NCBI RefSeq assembly: GCF_022803015.1
Contig: NZ_JAFKON010000008.1
Coordinates: 62,001-126,000, forward strand
Origin: Arthrobacter humicola
Lineage (GTDB): Bacteria; Actinomycetota; Actinomycetes; Actinomycetales; Micrococcaceae
DNA length: 64,000 nt
Direction: 5' to 3'
The notes beneath the pieces were generated by a model. The model saw only the letters and a list, made by a program, of their open reading frames with translations, did no database searches and was not told the origin of the DNA. Position numbers and translations under genes: made by a program. Position 1 is the stretch's first letter. Each line of letters opens with the position of its first letter. This document shows positions 23,918 through 32,818 of the stretch, piece after piece.

Positions 23918-25078
23918 TTACAGGGCGTTGAAGACGTCCGGGCCGAAGCTGTTCAGCCCCGGCGCGCCTGCGTAGCCGAGCCTGGGTACTGAAAAGATGT
24001 CCTCGATGCTGGCAAGCAGGCTGTAGTGGTTGTACATCCTGTCCGACGTCGTGCCCCCCTTGGTGAACGGCGAGATCACCAGCGCCCCGACCCGGCCGCC
24101 GGCCGTGCCCCCGGGGATGCCCGACGGGCCGGAGGTCTTGGCTTCGGTTTCGTCGAAGGTGATCACCAGCATCCCGTCCTGTTTGTAGGCCGGGGAGTCG
24201 AGGATGGCCGGAACCTGCTGCTGCAGCCAGCCGTCGGCGCTTTCGAGACCGCCCGGGTTCCCGTCGACGCAGGGGCTGTCGTGCCCGTCATTGCACAGGT
24301 TGGGTGTGATGAAGGAAAGGTTCGGTGTCGCGTCCGTGGACTTCAGGTCATCGGCGAAGTGGGTGTAATCCACCACGTTTTTCTGGCAGTCCGGGGACGA
24401 TGTTATTTCCTCAAAATACACGAACGGGTTGTGGCGCGTTGCGTATTGGTCGCCCTCCTTCGCCTTGTGGTGATCGTCCTTAGAGCCGGGCTCGGGATGC
24501 TGGCAGGGAGTGCCCATGTCCTCCATGTAGCCTTTCCAGGTCTTGCCGGCGGAACTGAGCTGGCCTGCAAGCGTCGGAACCGAGGCCGGGTACACACAGC
24601 CGGTACCCTGCACCTGGCTAAGTTCGGATGTTCCGGTTTGTTTGAACCCGGCATACACCGGGCAATCGGCGCGCGTCATGGCGTTCGAGCCCTGCCCCGA
24701 AATCTGGGCCAGGTAGTCCGGGAGGGAATTGTGGTCTATCCCGTAGTAACGGGAGAGCAGCACACCCTCGGCGCGCAGGGTCTTCGACAAGTAAGGGGCC
24801 GCCGAACCAGCACCCCAGACATCGTTGTAATCGTGGTTCTCCAGGTTGATCACGAAGACGTGGCCGGGCTTCCCCTGGGCCTGTGTGGGTTCTGCAGAGG
24901 GGGTTGTCGCAGGAGTTCCGGGGGCGGCCGTTGTCTTGTCCTGCCCCGGCGATGGCCCGCCTCCTGGCGGGGTGGGCTCACAGGCCGTGGCGGCGACCGC
25001 GAGGGTCGCAGCGAGAATCAGCGCCGCGGGTCGCGCCGCGCTGTCCAGCCCCAGAATTTTGAAGGTATTTCGGCTCAT
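23918..25078 (-). CDS. Secreted phosphoesterase lipoprotein (phospholipase C/acid phosphatase family)
   Basis: A 386-residue exported lipoprotein. The signal segment AALILAATLAVAATAC ends at a lipobox cysteine near residue 33, followed by a Pro/Thr linker. The phosphoesterase domain (PF04185 type) starts at about 70 with HVFVINLENHDYNDV and continues through YYGIDHNSLPDYLAQISGQ, LSFITPNLCNDGHDS and LVITFDETEA; these carry the metal-binding Asn, His and Asp residues of the family. It probably releases phosphate or cleaves phospholipids at the cell surface. Start chosen at MSRNTFKIL, as the upstream 44 codons lack a signal-like start. Confidence 0.9.
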   Translation of the reverse strand: MSRNTFKILGLDSAARPAALILAATLAVAATACEPTPPGGGPSPGQDKTTAAPGTPATTPSAEPTQAQGKPGHVFVINLENHDYNDVWGAGSAAPYLSKTLRAEGVLLSRYYGIDHNSLPDYLAQISGQGSNAMTRADCPVYAGFKQTGTSELSQVQGTGCVYPASVPTLAGQLSSAGKTWKGYMEDMGTPCQHPEPGSKDDHHKAKEGDQYATRHNPFVYFEEITSSPDCQKNVVDYTHFADDLKSTDATPNLSFITPNLCNDGHDSPCVDGNPGGLESADGWLQQQVPAILDSPAYKQDGMLVITFDETEAKTSGPSGIPGGTAGGRVGALVISPFTKGGTTSDRMYNHYSLLASIEDIFSVPRLGYAGAPGLNSFGPDVFNAL

Positions 25079-26225
25079 CCGTTCCGGCTTCTCTCTGGCC
25101 CAGCCCCCGGCGGACCGATTACCAAGTGGCGTTTGATGCCCAGCTAGAATCAACCTTTTGTCTGTACGCGCTGAGTAATACCTGTGGAACCCTGCGGGCC
25201 CACGTTGCATAGGTGTAAATGATGTCGAAGAAGACTGGTCGACTCTCGTTCGTGAACGTCACGCATGTGACTACCGTCCACCCCGTCTCGGTGGGCTCCG
25301 TTCAGAACGACATCTTCAGCTCCCGCTGGCCTAGACGATATGAACTGTGGTGCTCGCTGACGTAGGACTGGAACCCCGGGTTCATATCGTCCAGGACCAG
25401 GAATCCGGAACGATCTCGCCGGGAATCACCCCCAGGCCGTCCCGGATCCCATCAAGGGCAAAACGGGCCTCGCTGCGCTCGGACAGCACAAGCATTTTCA
25501 TTCTTTTTGCTGCTGTCCGTTGGATCATACGTGCCCGCTACACGGGCGCAACCGTCCTGCGGACGACCGCGCACCGGATGCGTTGTGGTCGGCGCTGCGC
25601 TTATTTCCTCCCCGCAATCCATCAGGTGCTTGCCCTTCGGGTTGCGCGGGCTCCGTCGGGCACAGCTCCGCGATGCTCCGCCAGCAGGCAAAAGAACATG
25701 GTGGGGGAGAAGGAGCTGCTGATGGAATACCCGGGAACGTCGTGCGCAAGGCCGAAATCGTGAACCACGTCTGGCCCGGAAAACCCCGACCGGCGCGGCA
25801 ACAACGTCGAGCTCTACATCTCCTATCTCCGGCGGAAGACCAACGCCGCCGGCCCCCCAAGTTCCACACCCTGCGTGGCATCGGCTAGCTGATCAAACCG
25901 GCCCCAACTGGGCCGGATTTCGTCGCATCAAGCAACTAGAACACCGCTGGCACCGCCTCCTCCACCCAAATTCCCCCATCCTGACGGCCCGCACCCTCCG
26001 CGCCGCGTGCGATGCAAGGTCCGATCGTAGAAGCGGACGCGGGCAGGGTGCCCCCGCGTGGTAAATCAGCGGTTACGCTGTGGACCGCGGAACCATACCC
26101 CTGCGCCAGGCAGCCGGTCCGTTAAAAAACTTCCATGCGGGTGCATCCGGGTACGGGCTTTGGCCGGTAGTAAGGGTGTAAGCACAACCACCGCCCCCAT
26201 GCGGGCACCTTATGAGGAGTTGGAA
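25079..26225. other. 1.1-kb region lacking an intact gene
   Basis: It holds the leader of the phosphoesterase gene, a decayed response-regulator fragment (25713-25905), and the promoter region of the DUF4397 gene. The remaining frames are short and mutually contradictory. It looks like a deletion or decay scar. Confidence 0.5.
25713..25905 (+). pseudogene. Remnant of an OmpR-type response regulator, C-terminal domain
   Basis: Three or more frames together spell the winged-helix effector domain: ELLMEYP, then GNVVRKAEIVNHVWPG, then NNVELYISYLRRKTNAAG, then KFHTLRGIG followed by TAG and LIKPA. Intact relatives read LRRK, ...TLRGVGY at the same places, so the TAG at 25885 replaces the tyrosine codon. 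No receiver domain is recognisable upstream. The gene is clearly non-functional. Confidence 0.8.
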
Positions 26226-26942
26226 ATGCGCAAGACACTTACTGCAGCCGCCGGAGCGATGACGCTGCTGGCAGCACTGACCCTGGCTGCCCCCGCCCAG
26301 GCCGGCACCTGGCACCACCACGACGAAGGCACAGCGAAACTGTCCGTCCTCCATGGCGTCCCGGGCCTGACCGTGGACGTCTGGGTCGACGGCAAGCGCG
26401 CCCTGGACAACTTCACGCCGGGGAAGGTGGCCGGGCCGTTGAACGTCCCCGACGGAGACCACAAGATTGCCATCACCGGGGCGAACGCCACCAGCGCGGC
26501 CAACCCCGTCATTGGCCCCGTCACGGTCGACCTGGAAGCAGGCCAGGACTACACCGCGGTCGCGCACCTGGCCGCCAACGGCAAACCGACGGCCACACTT
26601 TTCACCAATGACACCTCGACCAGCCCGGATGGAAAGGGCAAGCTGACCGTCCGGCACGTTGCCGCCGCCCCGGCCGTCGACGTCCTCGCCGGAAGGACCG
26701 CCGTCGTCAAAGAACTCACCAACCCGCATCAAAAGACCCTCACCCTTAAGGCCGGTACTGTCTCCGCGTCGGTCGCAGCGGCCGGAACCACGTCCCCGCT
26801 GATCGGCCCGGCCAACGTCCGGATCACCGAGGGGAAAAACACTATCGTCTACGCCTGGGGCAGCCTCGCCGCCAAGAACCTCAAAGTCGCCGTACAGGTT
26901 GTGGACTCCGCCTCGCAAGGAGACGAGTGCGACGACGAGTAG
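26226..26942 (+). CDS. Exported DUF4397-domain protein
   Basis: A 238-residue secreted protein. A signal peptide covers about residues 1-27 (MTLLAALTLAAPAQAGT, cleavage after AQA). Two DUF4397 repeats follow, at about 35-130 (KLSVLHGVPGLTVDVWVDG) and 135-225 (GKLTVRHVAAAPAVDVLAG). No C-terminal anchor is seen, and the tail is acidic (GDECDDE). GAGGAG precedes ATG 26226. An ECF sigma and anti-sigma pair follows about 180 bases downstream, so the protein may be their target, as exported proteins are for SigK/RskA-like systems; that is inference. Confidence 0.9.
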   Translation: MRKTLTAAAGAMTLLAALTLAAPAQAGTWHHHDEGTAKLSVLHGVPGLTVDVWVDGKRALDNFTPGKVAGPLNVPDGDHKIAITGANATSAANPVIGPVTVDLEAGQDYTAVAHLAANGKPTATLFTNDTSTSPDGKGKLTVRHVAAAPAVDVLAGRTAVVKELTNPHQKTLTLKAGTVSASVAAAGTTSPLIGPANVRITEGKNTIVYAWGSLAAKNLKVAVQVVDSASQGDECDDE

Positions 26943-27125
26943 GCTCCTAGGGCTCGTGCCGCCATCACGTCCTCTTGCCCGGCGGGACCGCTTCGACTGC
27001 GGCCCCACCGGCAGGCGTGCGAAATGACGTCCCGGACCACCGCCGCCATTCGACCGTGGCGGAGCTCCCGCGTTAGCGGCATAATGTGGGTCAACAGGGC
27101 CGCTTATCGCTCAAAGGAGCGCCCG

Positions 27126-27698
27126 ATGGAGGCTGCCGCAACGCATGACTGGGACCCCGGTCTCGATCGCGCATTTGTCGGCGGCGACGAACGCGCCCTC
27201 GCGGAGGCATACCGACGGTTTGGTCCGCTGGTCTACACGCTGGCGCTGAGATCCCTAGGAGAGCGTGCCGCTGCCGACGACGTCACCCAGGAGGTCTTCA
27301 TCCGCGCTTGGAAATCACGGACCACTTACCGGCCTGAGGCGGCACGGCTGCCAGCCTGGCTGATCGGGATCACGCGCAATGCCATCTCCGACGCGTTGTC
27401 CGCCCGCGCCCGCCAGCGTCATCTCGAACAAGCGGCCACGCTCCTGGTCGTTGACCCCGCCGCCCAGCCAGATGCGGGGGACGTCGACGAGGTCGCCGAC
27501 CGCCTAACCCTGGACGAAGAACTGGAAAAATTAGGGGACCCACAGCAAGCAATAATGCGGCTGGCATTCTATGAAGACCTGACCCACGACCAAATCTCAT
27601 CGCGCCTCAACCTGCCGCTCGGCACCGTCAAAAGCCACATCCGGCGCAGCCTCGCCCGTTTGCGCACCCGCCTGGAGGTGGAACATGGAACACCTTGA
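27126..27698 (+). CDS. ECF (extracytoplasmic function) RNA polymerase sigma factor
   Basis: A 190-residue sigma-70 family factor. Region 2 (about 20-90) contains AEAYRRFGPLVYTLALRSLG and DDVTQEVFIRAWKSRTTY. Region 4 (about 130-185) contains MRLAFYEDLTHDQISSRLNL and PLGTVKSHIRRSLARLR. It directs RNA polymerase to a small regulon when its anti-sigma releases it. AAAGGAG lies ahead of ATG 27126. It overlaps the anti-sigma gene by 14 bases. Confidence 0.94.
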   Translation: MEAAATHDWDPGLDRAFVGGDERALAEAYRRFGPLVYTLALRSLGERAAADDVTQEVFIRAWKSRTTYRPEAARLPAWLIGITRNAISDALSARARQRHLEQAATLLVVDPAAQPDAGDVDEVADRLTLDEELEKLGDPQQAIMRLAFYEDLTHDQISSRLNLPLGTVKSHIRRSLARLRTRLEVEHGTP

Positions 27699-28539
27699 CG
27701 CGGACCTTCTCAGTCTGCTGGCCCTGGGCGAGCCCGTAGGCACAGACGCCGACGCCGCCCACCTCGCCGGCTGCCCCACGTGCAGCGATACCCTGCGAGG
27801 GCTGCGGCACGCCGTGCACATTGCCACCCTCGACCCGGGAGGCGTTGAACTCGAAAAACCCGGCAGCCAGAACTGGACCGCCATCCATCAGGCCCTCGGG
27901 CTCTCCCCGGCGCTGGCGACGGATCCCCTGAACCAGCACTCCGTACCGCGCGGTGCACCTCCGGAGCGGTCGGCCATCGACCCGGCCACGGCGCAAGCGC
28001 CCCTGAACCATGGCAGCAAGACAGCGTCGGCACCGGCTCCCATTCGGCCCAGCGCCAAAAACCGGGCCGCCCGTCCCGGACTCTGGATGATGGCGGCCGC
28101 GGCCGGCATCATTCTCGGCACGGCTGCCGGATGGGTCGCCGCCGGAGTCATCGGACACACCGGCACGCCGTCCCCTTCCTCCACCCAGACGGCTCCAGCA
28201 TCCATTGTCCTCGCCCAAACGTCCCTGTCCCCCCTGCCCGCGCACACCGGCAGCGGAGACGCGCGGGTGGAGCAACTCCCGGATGGAACCCGCCAACTGA
28301 TGATCCGGCTCTCCAACGACCACATCACCGGATTCCGGGGAGTGTGGGTCGGTTCCGCCGACCTGACCAAAATGGTCAGCCTCGGCGTCCTCGCCAACGA
28401 ATCCGGCAACTTCACCATCCCTGCCGGCATCGACCTGGCCCAGTACCCCATCGTCGACATCTCCAATCAGCCGTACAACGGGGATCCCGCCCACTCCGCC
28501 GACAGCATCGCCCGCGGAAAGCTCAACCTGAAAAACTGA
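27685..28539 (+). CDS. Anti-sigma factor (RskA-like), membrane bound
   Basis: A 284-residue protein. The N-terminal anti-sigma domain carries the zinc-type motif HLAGCPTCSDTLRGL (about 31-45). A single membrane segment lies at about 133-152 (LWMMAAAAGIILGTAAGWVA). The C-terminal extracytoplasmic domain (about 175-284) is RskA-like, with RQLMIRLSNDHITGFRGVWV. It should hold the upstream sigma factor at the membrane until regulated proteolysis. The 14-base overlap with the sigma gene implies coupled translation. Confidence 0.92.
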   Translation: MEHLDADLLSLLALGEPVGTDADAAHLAGCPTCSDTLRGLRHAVHIATLDPGGVELEKPGSQNWTAIHQALGLSPALATDPLNQHSVPRGAPPERSAIDPATAQAPLNHGSKTASAPAPIRPSAKNRAARPGLWMMAAAAGIILGTAAGWVAAGVIGHTGTPSPSSTQTAPASIVLAQTSLSPLPAHTGSGDARVEQLPDGTRQLMIRLSNDHITGFRGVWVGSADLTKMVSLGVLANESGNFTIPAGIDLAQYPIVDISNQPYNGDPAHSADSIARGKLNLKN

Positions 28540-28661
28540 CCCTGCGGGGGCCGGACCGTCCGCCCCGGAGGAATCTTTACCCTGGGCTTCTCGCCGTCCC
28601 AGCGTTCAGAACCGTTGTCGGCCACTTGTAGTCTGGCCTCAGTATCTTCGAAGAGGATTCC

Positions 28662-29011
28662 ATGCACGAACCCCTGCTGGTCCTGTCCGGCGCATCGCTC
28701 TTGGCATTGGCTGTGGCAGGCGGGTTCTAGCGGAGCGCTCCTCCTTGCGGTGGGGCCACACCAATTGGCGTCCCCGGCACCGGCAGCTAAGTCTCGCAGT
28801 GTGCGCGCTCCTGGGTTCCGTTGGCCTATACATCGTATTGGTACCCGGGACAGGGATCGATTCAACGGGAACGGGAAACAGTGTGGACCTTGGAGTTGGG
28901 ATGCTGCTGTTGGCGGGGATCTGGTTCATCTTCCGGCGGGAGGTAGTCCGCTACCAGCTCTGGGTGACGCCGAGGACCGCTAACCGGGCGAATTCGGAGG
29001 CTATTCGTTGA
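28662..29011 (+). pseudogene. Frameshifted small membrane protein
   Basis: ATG 28662 opens MHEPLLVLSGASLLALAVAG and stops at 28728-28730. A second frame then gives RWGHTNWRPRHRQ and two more hydrophobic segments (LAVCALLGSVGLYIVLVPG and VDLGVGMLLLAGIWFIFRR), stopping at 29009-29011. Joined, they would form a three-helix protein of about 115 residues. A one- or two-base shift near 28727 is the simplest explanation; alternatively the second frame starts at TTG 28745 as an 88-residue protein. Confidence 0.6.
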
Positions 29012-29358
29012 GAAGCTACTCAACGGATTACCGATACTTCTCAGCCGCTGGATTCAGTATGGGGGAGGGCTCCGACAATCAACGGGTTGCACGCCAATGG
29101 GGACAGCCTGAGCTGCGCGGAGGGCTCCACCTGACCCCAGTGGGCACAACCCCTGCGGGCCTTGCTGCGGCTCTCCTTCAGGGTTGTGGACTGCCCCACG
29201 GCTCCGTGCGGGCAGGCCTGGCTCGCTCCGGAAAATCTGGTTGACAGTGGGGATTGGTGCTTCTAGATTTTTTAGTGTTTCTGGGTTGGTCATGCTTCAC
29301 ATTCATGCTGTTGCTGTTTCATTTGAGCGGCTTTGCCGCCAGGATGCAGGAGGCCACG
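29012..29358. other. Intergenic region with a promoter
   Basis: About 350 bases with no convincing gene. The last third carries the promoter described at 29241-29269. Confidence 0.45.
29241..29269 (+). promoter_or_regulatory. Candidate sigma-70 promoter
   Basis: TTGACA (29241-29246), a 17-base spacer and TAGATT (29264-29269) fit a housekeeping promoter about 90 bases before the start at 29359. Confidence 0.65.
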
Positions 29359-29736
29359 ATGACGAAGACACCACTGGAAGATTTCCTCACTGAGTGCGTC
29401 GCACCGGATCCGGACGGCGGTCTCAGCGTGGAGGAACTGTATGGCTTGTATCTGAGCTGGTGCGGGCTTGGAGGGTTTGCACCAGTTAGTGGCAGGGCGT
29501 TCAGAGCAGGTTTGCGCGCAGCCGATGTCCACATTGAATACCGTGGACGCAGGTGCCCGGGCCTGAGGATGACCGGCCCGGCCGCGTGCGATTACCTGGT
29601 CCACCGCGAACTCCCGCTCGCCGTGCTCGAGGCACCTGCCGGTCCTCAACTCATCTCACACCAGGGCCCGGAAAAGGTCACGCCGCTTCCCGGCCGGCCG
29701 GCCGCGGGAGTCCGCGGCGCCGTGCCGGCCGCCTGA
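29359..29736 (+). CDS. Small hypothetical protein with a primase-tail-like winged-helix region
   Basis: A 125-residue protein. The N-terminal 85 residues (LSVEELYGLYLSWCGLGGF, then PVSGRAFRAGLRAADVHIEY and RRCPGLRMTG) resemble the small DNA-binding domain often found at the C-terminus of phage/plasmid primases and in free-standing actinobacterial homologues. The tail is Pro/Gly rich. GGAGG lies before ATG 29359 and a good promoter lies upstream. It could bind DNA; function otherwise unknown. Confidence 0.65.
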   Translation: MTKTPLEDFLTECVAPDPDGGLSVEELYGLYLSWCGLGGFAPVSGRAFRAGLRAADVHIEYRGRRCPGLRMTGPAACDYLVHRELPLAVLEAPAGPQLISHQGPEKVTPLPGRPAAGVRGAVPAA

Positions 29737-29798
29737 CGTGCGCCGGCCCGGCCCTTGATGGCACTTTGAGCGCGGTCTTGGTCGGGAGTATGAGGAAA

Positions 29799-29834
29799 GC
29801 CTCCGCGCGAATCCAGGGACTCAAGCGCGGAGGC
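29799..29834. terminator. Strong hairpin, first of two
   Basis: GCCTCCGCGC (29799-29808) pairs perfectly with GCGCGGAGGC (29825-29834) around a 16-base loop. It follows the gene ending at 29736. No U-run follows. Confidence 0.5.
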
Positions 29835-29838
29835 TCCC

Positions 29839-29868
29839 GGTTCTCCAAGCTGGGGGGACTGGAGAACC
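29839..29868. terminator. Second hairpin
   Basis: GGTTCTCC (29839-29846) pairs with GGAGAACC (29861-29868) around a 14-base loop, four bases after the first hairpin. Confidence 0.45.
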
Positions 29869-29949
29869 ACTCTAAGGGTACTAGCCGGCGTGACGTCCTG
29901 GCCGCTCGCCTCCCGGGAAGCGCGGCCTTCCAGATCACCGCCGGCGCGG

Positions 29950-30110
29950 GCGGCCCCCGGTCCTCCCGGCCTGCCAACCGGGAGCGGCAGCGTCCAGGAG
30001 TTTGACCTTCACGGGGTCCAGTTCATTGCGGCGGTTTTTGTACCGCTGGGTGTGGATCCACACCCCGAGGGTGTGCTCACGCTCTGAGTCACAGTCCTCA
30101 TGGCGGGGCC
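29950..30110 (-). pseudogene. Fragment of a helicase-associated-domain protein
   Basis: The minus strand encodes EREHTLGVWIHTQRYKNRRN followed by ELDPVKVKLLDAAAPGWQ. This matches the helicase-associated (HA) domain pattern LGxWlxxQR...L...r...L...PGW found in repeats at the C-terminus of actinobacterial helicases. Only one unit is present, with no helicase core. It overlaps, on the other strand, the edge of an acetyltransferase fragment, so it is probably a leftover. Confidence 0.7.
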
Positions 30111-30127
30111 AGTCGTATGCCGTTCTG

Positions 30128-30331
30128 GCGTTATTCGACGAGGCTGTCGCCTGGCTGGCGGATGACGAGACCAAGCGCTTGGGTGTGCCGCTCCTGCGGG
30201 TTGACTGCTATGGGGGAGGCCAGGGCGACCTGGTCCGCTTCTACGAATCCGCCGGCTACCGGCGCACCGAAACGATCAAGGTCAAGGAATGGCCCGGGCA
30301 GATCCTCGAACGCCGGTTCGTCTCAAGCTGA
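30128..30331 (+). pseudogene. C-terminal fragment of a GNAT acetyltransferase
   Basis: The frame encodes LFDEAVAWLADDETKRLGVP, then LLRVDCYGGGQGDLVRFYES and AGYRRTETIKV, the usual end of a GNAT fold (FYExxGF element). The acetyl-CoA-binding R/QxxGxG/A loop and the N-terminal half are missing, replaced by the helicase-associated fragment on the opposite strand. Confidence 0.75.
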
Positions 30332-30392
30332 CGCCGGGCAGGCAGAAGGAATACCGCCGAAGGAACGCTCCCGATCGCCCGGCACCCGGGCG

Positions 30393-30899
30393 TCAGCCGC
30401 TGAAATCACCGGCGTTCCGGCGGAATGTGCCCAGGATCCGGATCAGCTGGTCCACGTCCTGGTCCGCGAAGCCGGACTGGCCAAAGACCTCGGAGTTCAG
30501 CACCGCCGTCGCCCGTTTGGCCAGGGTGCGGCCTTCCGGGGTGAGCTCGATCAGGGTGGTGCGGCCGTCCGTGGGGTGCGGCGAGCGGATCACCAGCCCG
30601 GCCTCCTGGAGCCGGTCCACAGCGTTGGTCACGGAGGTGGGATGGACCTGCAGCAGCGCGCTCGCCTTGTTCATGGGCAGCGCCCCGCTGCGGGCGAAGC
30701 TGAGCAACGCGAGCAGCTCGTACCGGGCAAACGTGAGCCCGAACGGCTTGAGCACCGCCTCGATCCGGCCGAGCAGGATCTGCTGGGTCCGCATGATGGC
30801 GGTGATGGCGGCCATCGGGGCGGCGACGTCGGACCAGCCGTGGCGCTCCCAGTTCAGCCGGGCGTCGGCAATCGGATCTCGCGGCAGCGGTGTTCCCAT
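30393..30899 (-). CDS. MarR-family transcriptional regulator
   Basis: A 168-residue winged-helix regulator: AVLKPFGLTFARYELLALLS, NKASALLQVHPTSVTNAVDR and the wing RSPHPTDGRTTLIELTPEGR. The start ATG 30899 lies two bases past the end of the acyl-CoA synthetase gene on the same strand, so the two form an operon. Regulators in this position commonly respond to CoA thioesters made by the neighbouring ligase; here the ligand is unknown. Confidence 0.92.
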   Translation of the reverse strand: MGTPLPRDPIADARLNWERHGWSDVAAPMAAITAIMRTQQILLGRIEAVLKPFGLTFARYELLALLSFARSGALPMNKASALLQVHPTSVTNAVDRLQEAGLVIRSPHPTDGRTTLIELTPEGRTLAKRATAVLNSEVFGQSGFADQDVDQLIRILGTFRRNAGDFSG

Positions 30900-30901
30900 G
30901 T

Positions 30902-32647
30902 TCAGCCCTGCCCCTTGAGCCCGGGGAAATCGGAGTCGGAGTACTCGATGCCGAGGCCTTCCGGGACGGGGCCGCCGCCGTGGCGCACTTCCTCGCTGTG
31001 CCGCAGCTCCACGCGCCTGATCTTGCCGGAGATCGTCTTGGGGAGCTCGGCAAACTCCAGCCGGCGGATCCTTTTGAACGGCGCCAGGTGCTCCCGGCAG
31101 TACCGCAGGATGTCTTCGGCCAGCTCGGGGCCCGGCTGGTGGCCAGCGGCCAGGACCACAAACGCCTTCGGCACTGACAGCTTGAGCGGGTCAGGGGAGG
31201 GGACGACGGCGGCCTCCGCCACTGCGGGGTGCTCAATCAGCACGCTCTCCAGTTCGAACGGGGACAGCCGGTAGTCGGAGGACTTGAAGACGTCGTCGCC
31301 GCGGCCCACATACGTGATGATGCCGCGCTCGTCCCGGCTCGCCATGTCCCCCGTGTGGTAGTAGCCGTCACGGAAAGCCTCCGCCGTCTTGTCCGGGTCG
31401 CCGTAGTACGCCTTCATGAGCCCCACGGGGCGGGGGTCGAGGCGCAGGCAGAGCTCGCCGTCGTCGGCCTCCTCACCCGTGGCGGGGTCCACAAGCACGA
31501 CGTCGTAGCCGGGCAGCGGCTTGCCCATGGCGCCGATCTTGATCGGCTGGCCCGGCGTGTTCGCGATCTGCACGGTGGATTCGGTTTGGCCGAAGCCGTC
31601 CCGGATGGTTTGCCCCCATGCGCGGTGGACCTGGTCGATCACCTCGGCGTTGAGCGGTTCGCCGGCGGACACCACCTTGGTGGGCGGATTCTTGAGCAGT
31701 GTGAGATCGGCCTGGATCAGCATCCGCCAGACCGTCGGCGGGGCGCAGAAGCTGGTCACGGATTCGCGGTCCATCTGCTCCATGAGCGCCCTGGCGTCGA
31801 AGCGTTCGTAGTTATAAATGAACACGCACGCCTCGGCGATCCAGGGGGTGAACACATTGGACCAAGCATGCTTGGCCCAGCCCGGCGAGGCCACGTTGAG
31901 GTGCACGTCGCCCGGTTCCATACCGATCCAGAACATCGTGGACAGATGTCCCACCGGGTAGGAGGTGTGCGTGTGTTCGACGAGTTTGGCCTTGGACGTG
32001 GTGCCCGAGGTGAAGTACAGCAGGAGCGTCTCGTCGGCCGGGGTGGGGGCGTCCGGGGCGAAATCCGCACCGGCCGCGGCAGCATCTGCCCCGTAGTACT
32101 GCAGGGCATTGGCCTGGGCAGCGGCGGGGTCCCCGGCGCTGGCGCCAACTTCAATCAGCGTGTACTGGCCGGCGACGTCGGCGAACTTCGCGATGTTGGC
32201 ACTGCCGACGGCGGCCCAGGCCGCACCGCCGCGTTCCACCCGGTCCTGAAGGTCGGCCGGTCCCATCAGTGTGGTGGTGGGAATCATGACGATCCCCAGC
32301 TTGATGCCGGCCAGCATCAGTTCCCAGAGCTCCACCTGGTTGCCGAGCATGATGATCATCCGGTCCCCGCGCCGCACACCTGCCCCGCGCAGCCAGTTGG
32401 CCACCTGGGACGAGCGCCGGGAGAGGTCAGCGAAGCTGCGCCGGGTCGCGGACCCGTCCTGTTCAACGATCACCAGCGCAGGCTTGTCCGCCTTGGCCGG
32501 GTCCGCGGCGAGCTGGTCGAACCAGTCCAGTGCGAAGTTGAACTCCTCAAAGCGGGGCCACTGGAATTCGTTGCGGGCGCCGTCGTAGTCCCCGCGCAGG
32601 GCAAGCAGCCGGTCTCGCGCGGCCCGGAATTCCTCAGTCACGGTCAT
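30902..32647 (-). CDS. AMP-forming acyl-CoA synthetase
   Basis: A 581-residue ANL-family ligase that should activate a carboxylic acid with ATP and CoA. Motifs include LLLYFTSGTTSKAKLVEHTH (P-loop), RDGFGQTESTV (A5), YHTGDMASRDERG, YVGRGDDVFKSSDYRLSP (hinge) and KTISGKIRRVELR with the catalytic lysine. Start ATG 32647 (MTVTEEFRAARD) has AAAGGTG upstream; the open frame continues 68 codons further without support. It is divergent from an acyl-CoA dehydrogenase, so activation and first oxidation of the same acid is likely. Chain length cannot be read from sequence. Confidence 0.93.
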   Translation of the reverse strand: MTVTEEFRAARDRLLALRGDYDGARNEFQWPRFEEFNFALDWFDQLAADPAKADKPALVIVEQDGSATRRSFADLSRRSSQVANWLRGAGVRRGDRMIIMLGNQVELWELMLAGIKLGIVMIPTTTLMGPADLQDRVERGGAAWAAVGSANIAKFADVAGQYTLIEVGASAGDPAAAQANALQYYGADAAAAGADFAPDAPTPADETLLLYFTSGTTSKAKLVEHTHTSYPVGHLSTMFWIGMEPGDVHLNVASPGWAKHAWSNVFTPWIAEACVFIYNYERFDARALMEQMDRESVTSFCAPPTVWRMLIQADLTLLKNPPTKVVSAGEPLNAEVIDQVHRAWGQTIRDGFGQTESTVQIANTPGQPIKIGAMGKPLPGYDVVLVDPATGEEADDGELCLRLDPRPVGLMKAYYGDPDKTAEAFRDGYYHTGDMASRDERGIITYVGRGDDVFKSSDYRLSPFELESVLIEHPAVAEAAVVPSPDPLKLSVPKAFVVLAAGHQPGPELAEDILRYCREHLAPFKRIRRLEFAELPKTISGKIRRVELRHSEEVRHGGGPVPEGLGIEYSDSDFPGLKGQG

Positions 32648-32818
32648 GTTGCACCTTTCGAAGTCCTCTGGCGCTGCCGTTCCGGGCGGTCGGTGGCACG
32701 GCGCCGTTGCCTGGGATCCACCGGCCCGGCACGGTGCCTGCCTAGTGATCCCCGTCACTGTGCAATATACTAGGACATCCAAGGGTTTGGAAGGGCGACG
32801 CTGCTCTGCAGGCGTTGC

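Noticed and set aside
25347..25763. 138-residue plus-strand ORF before the response-regulator remnant
   Set aside because: It changes into non-coding-like sequence and does not match the remnant's frames.
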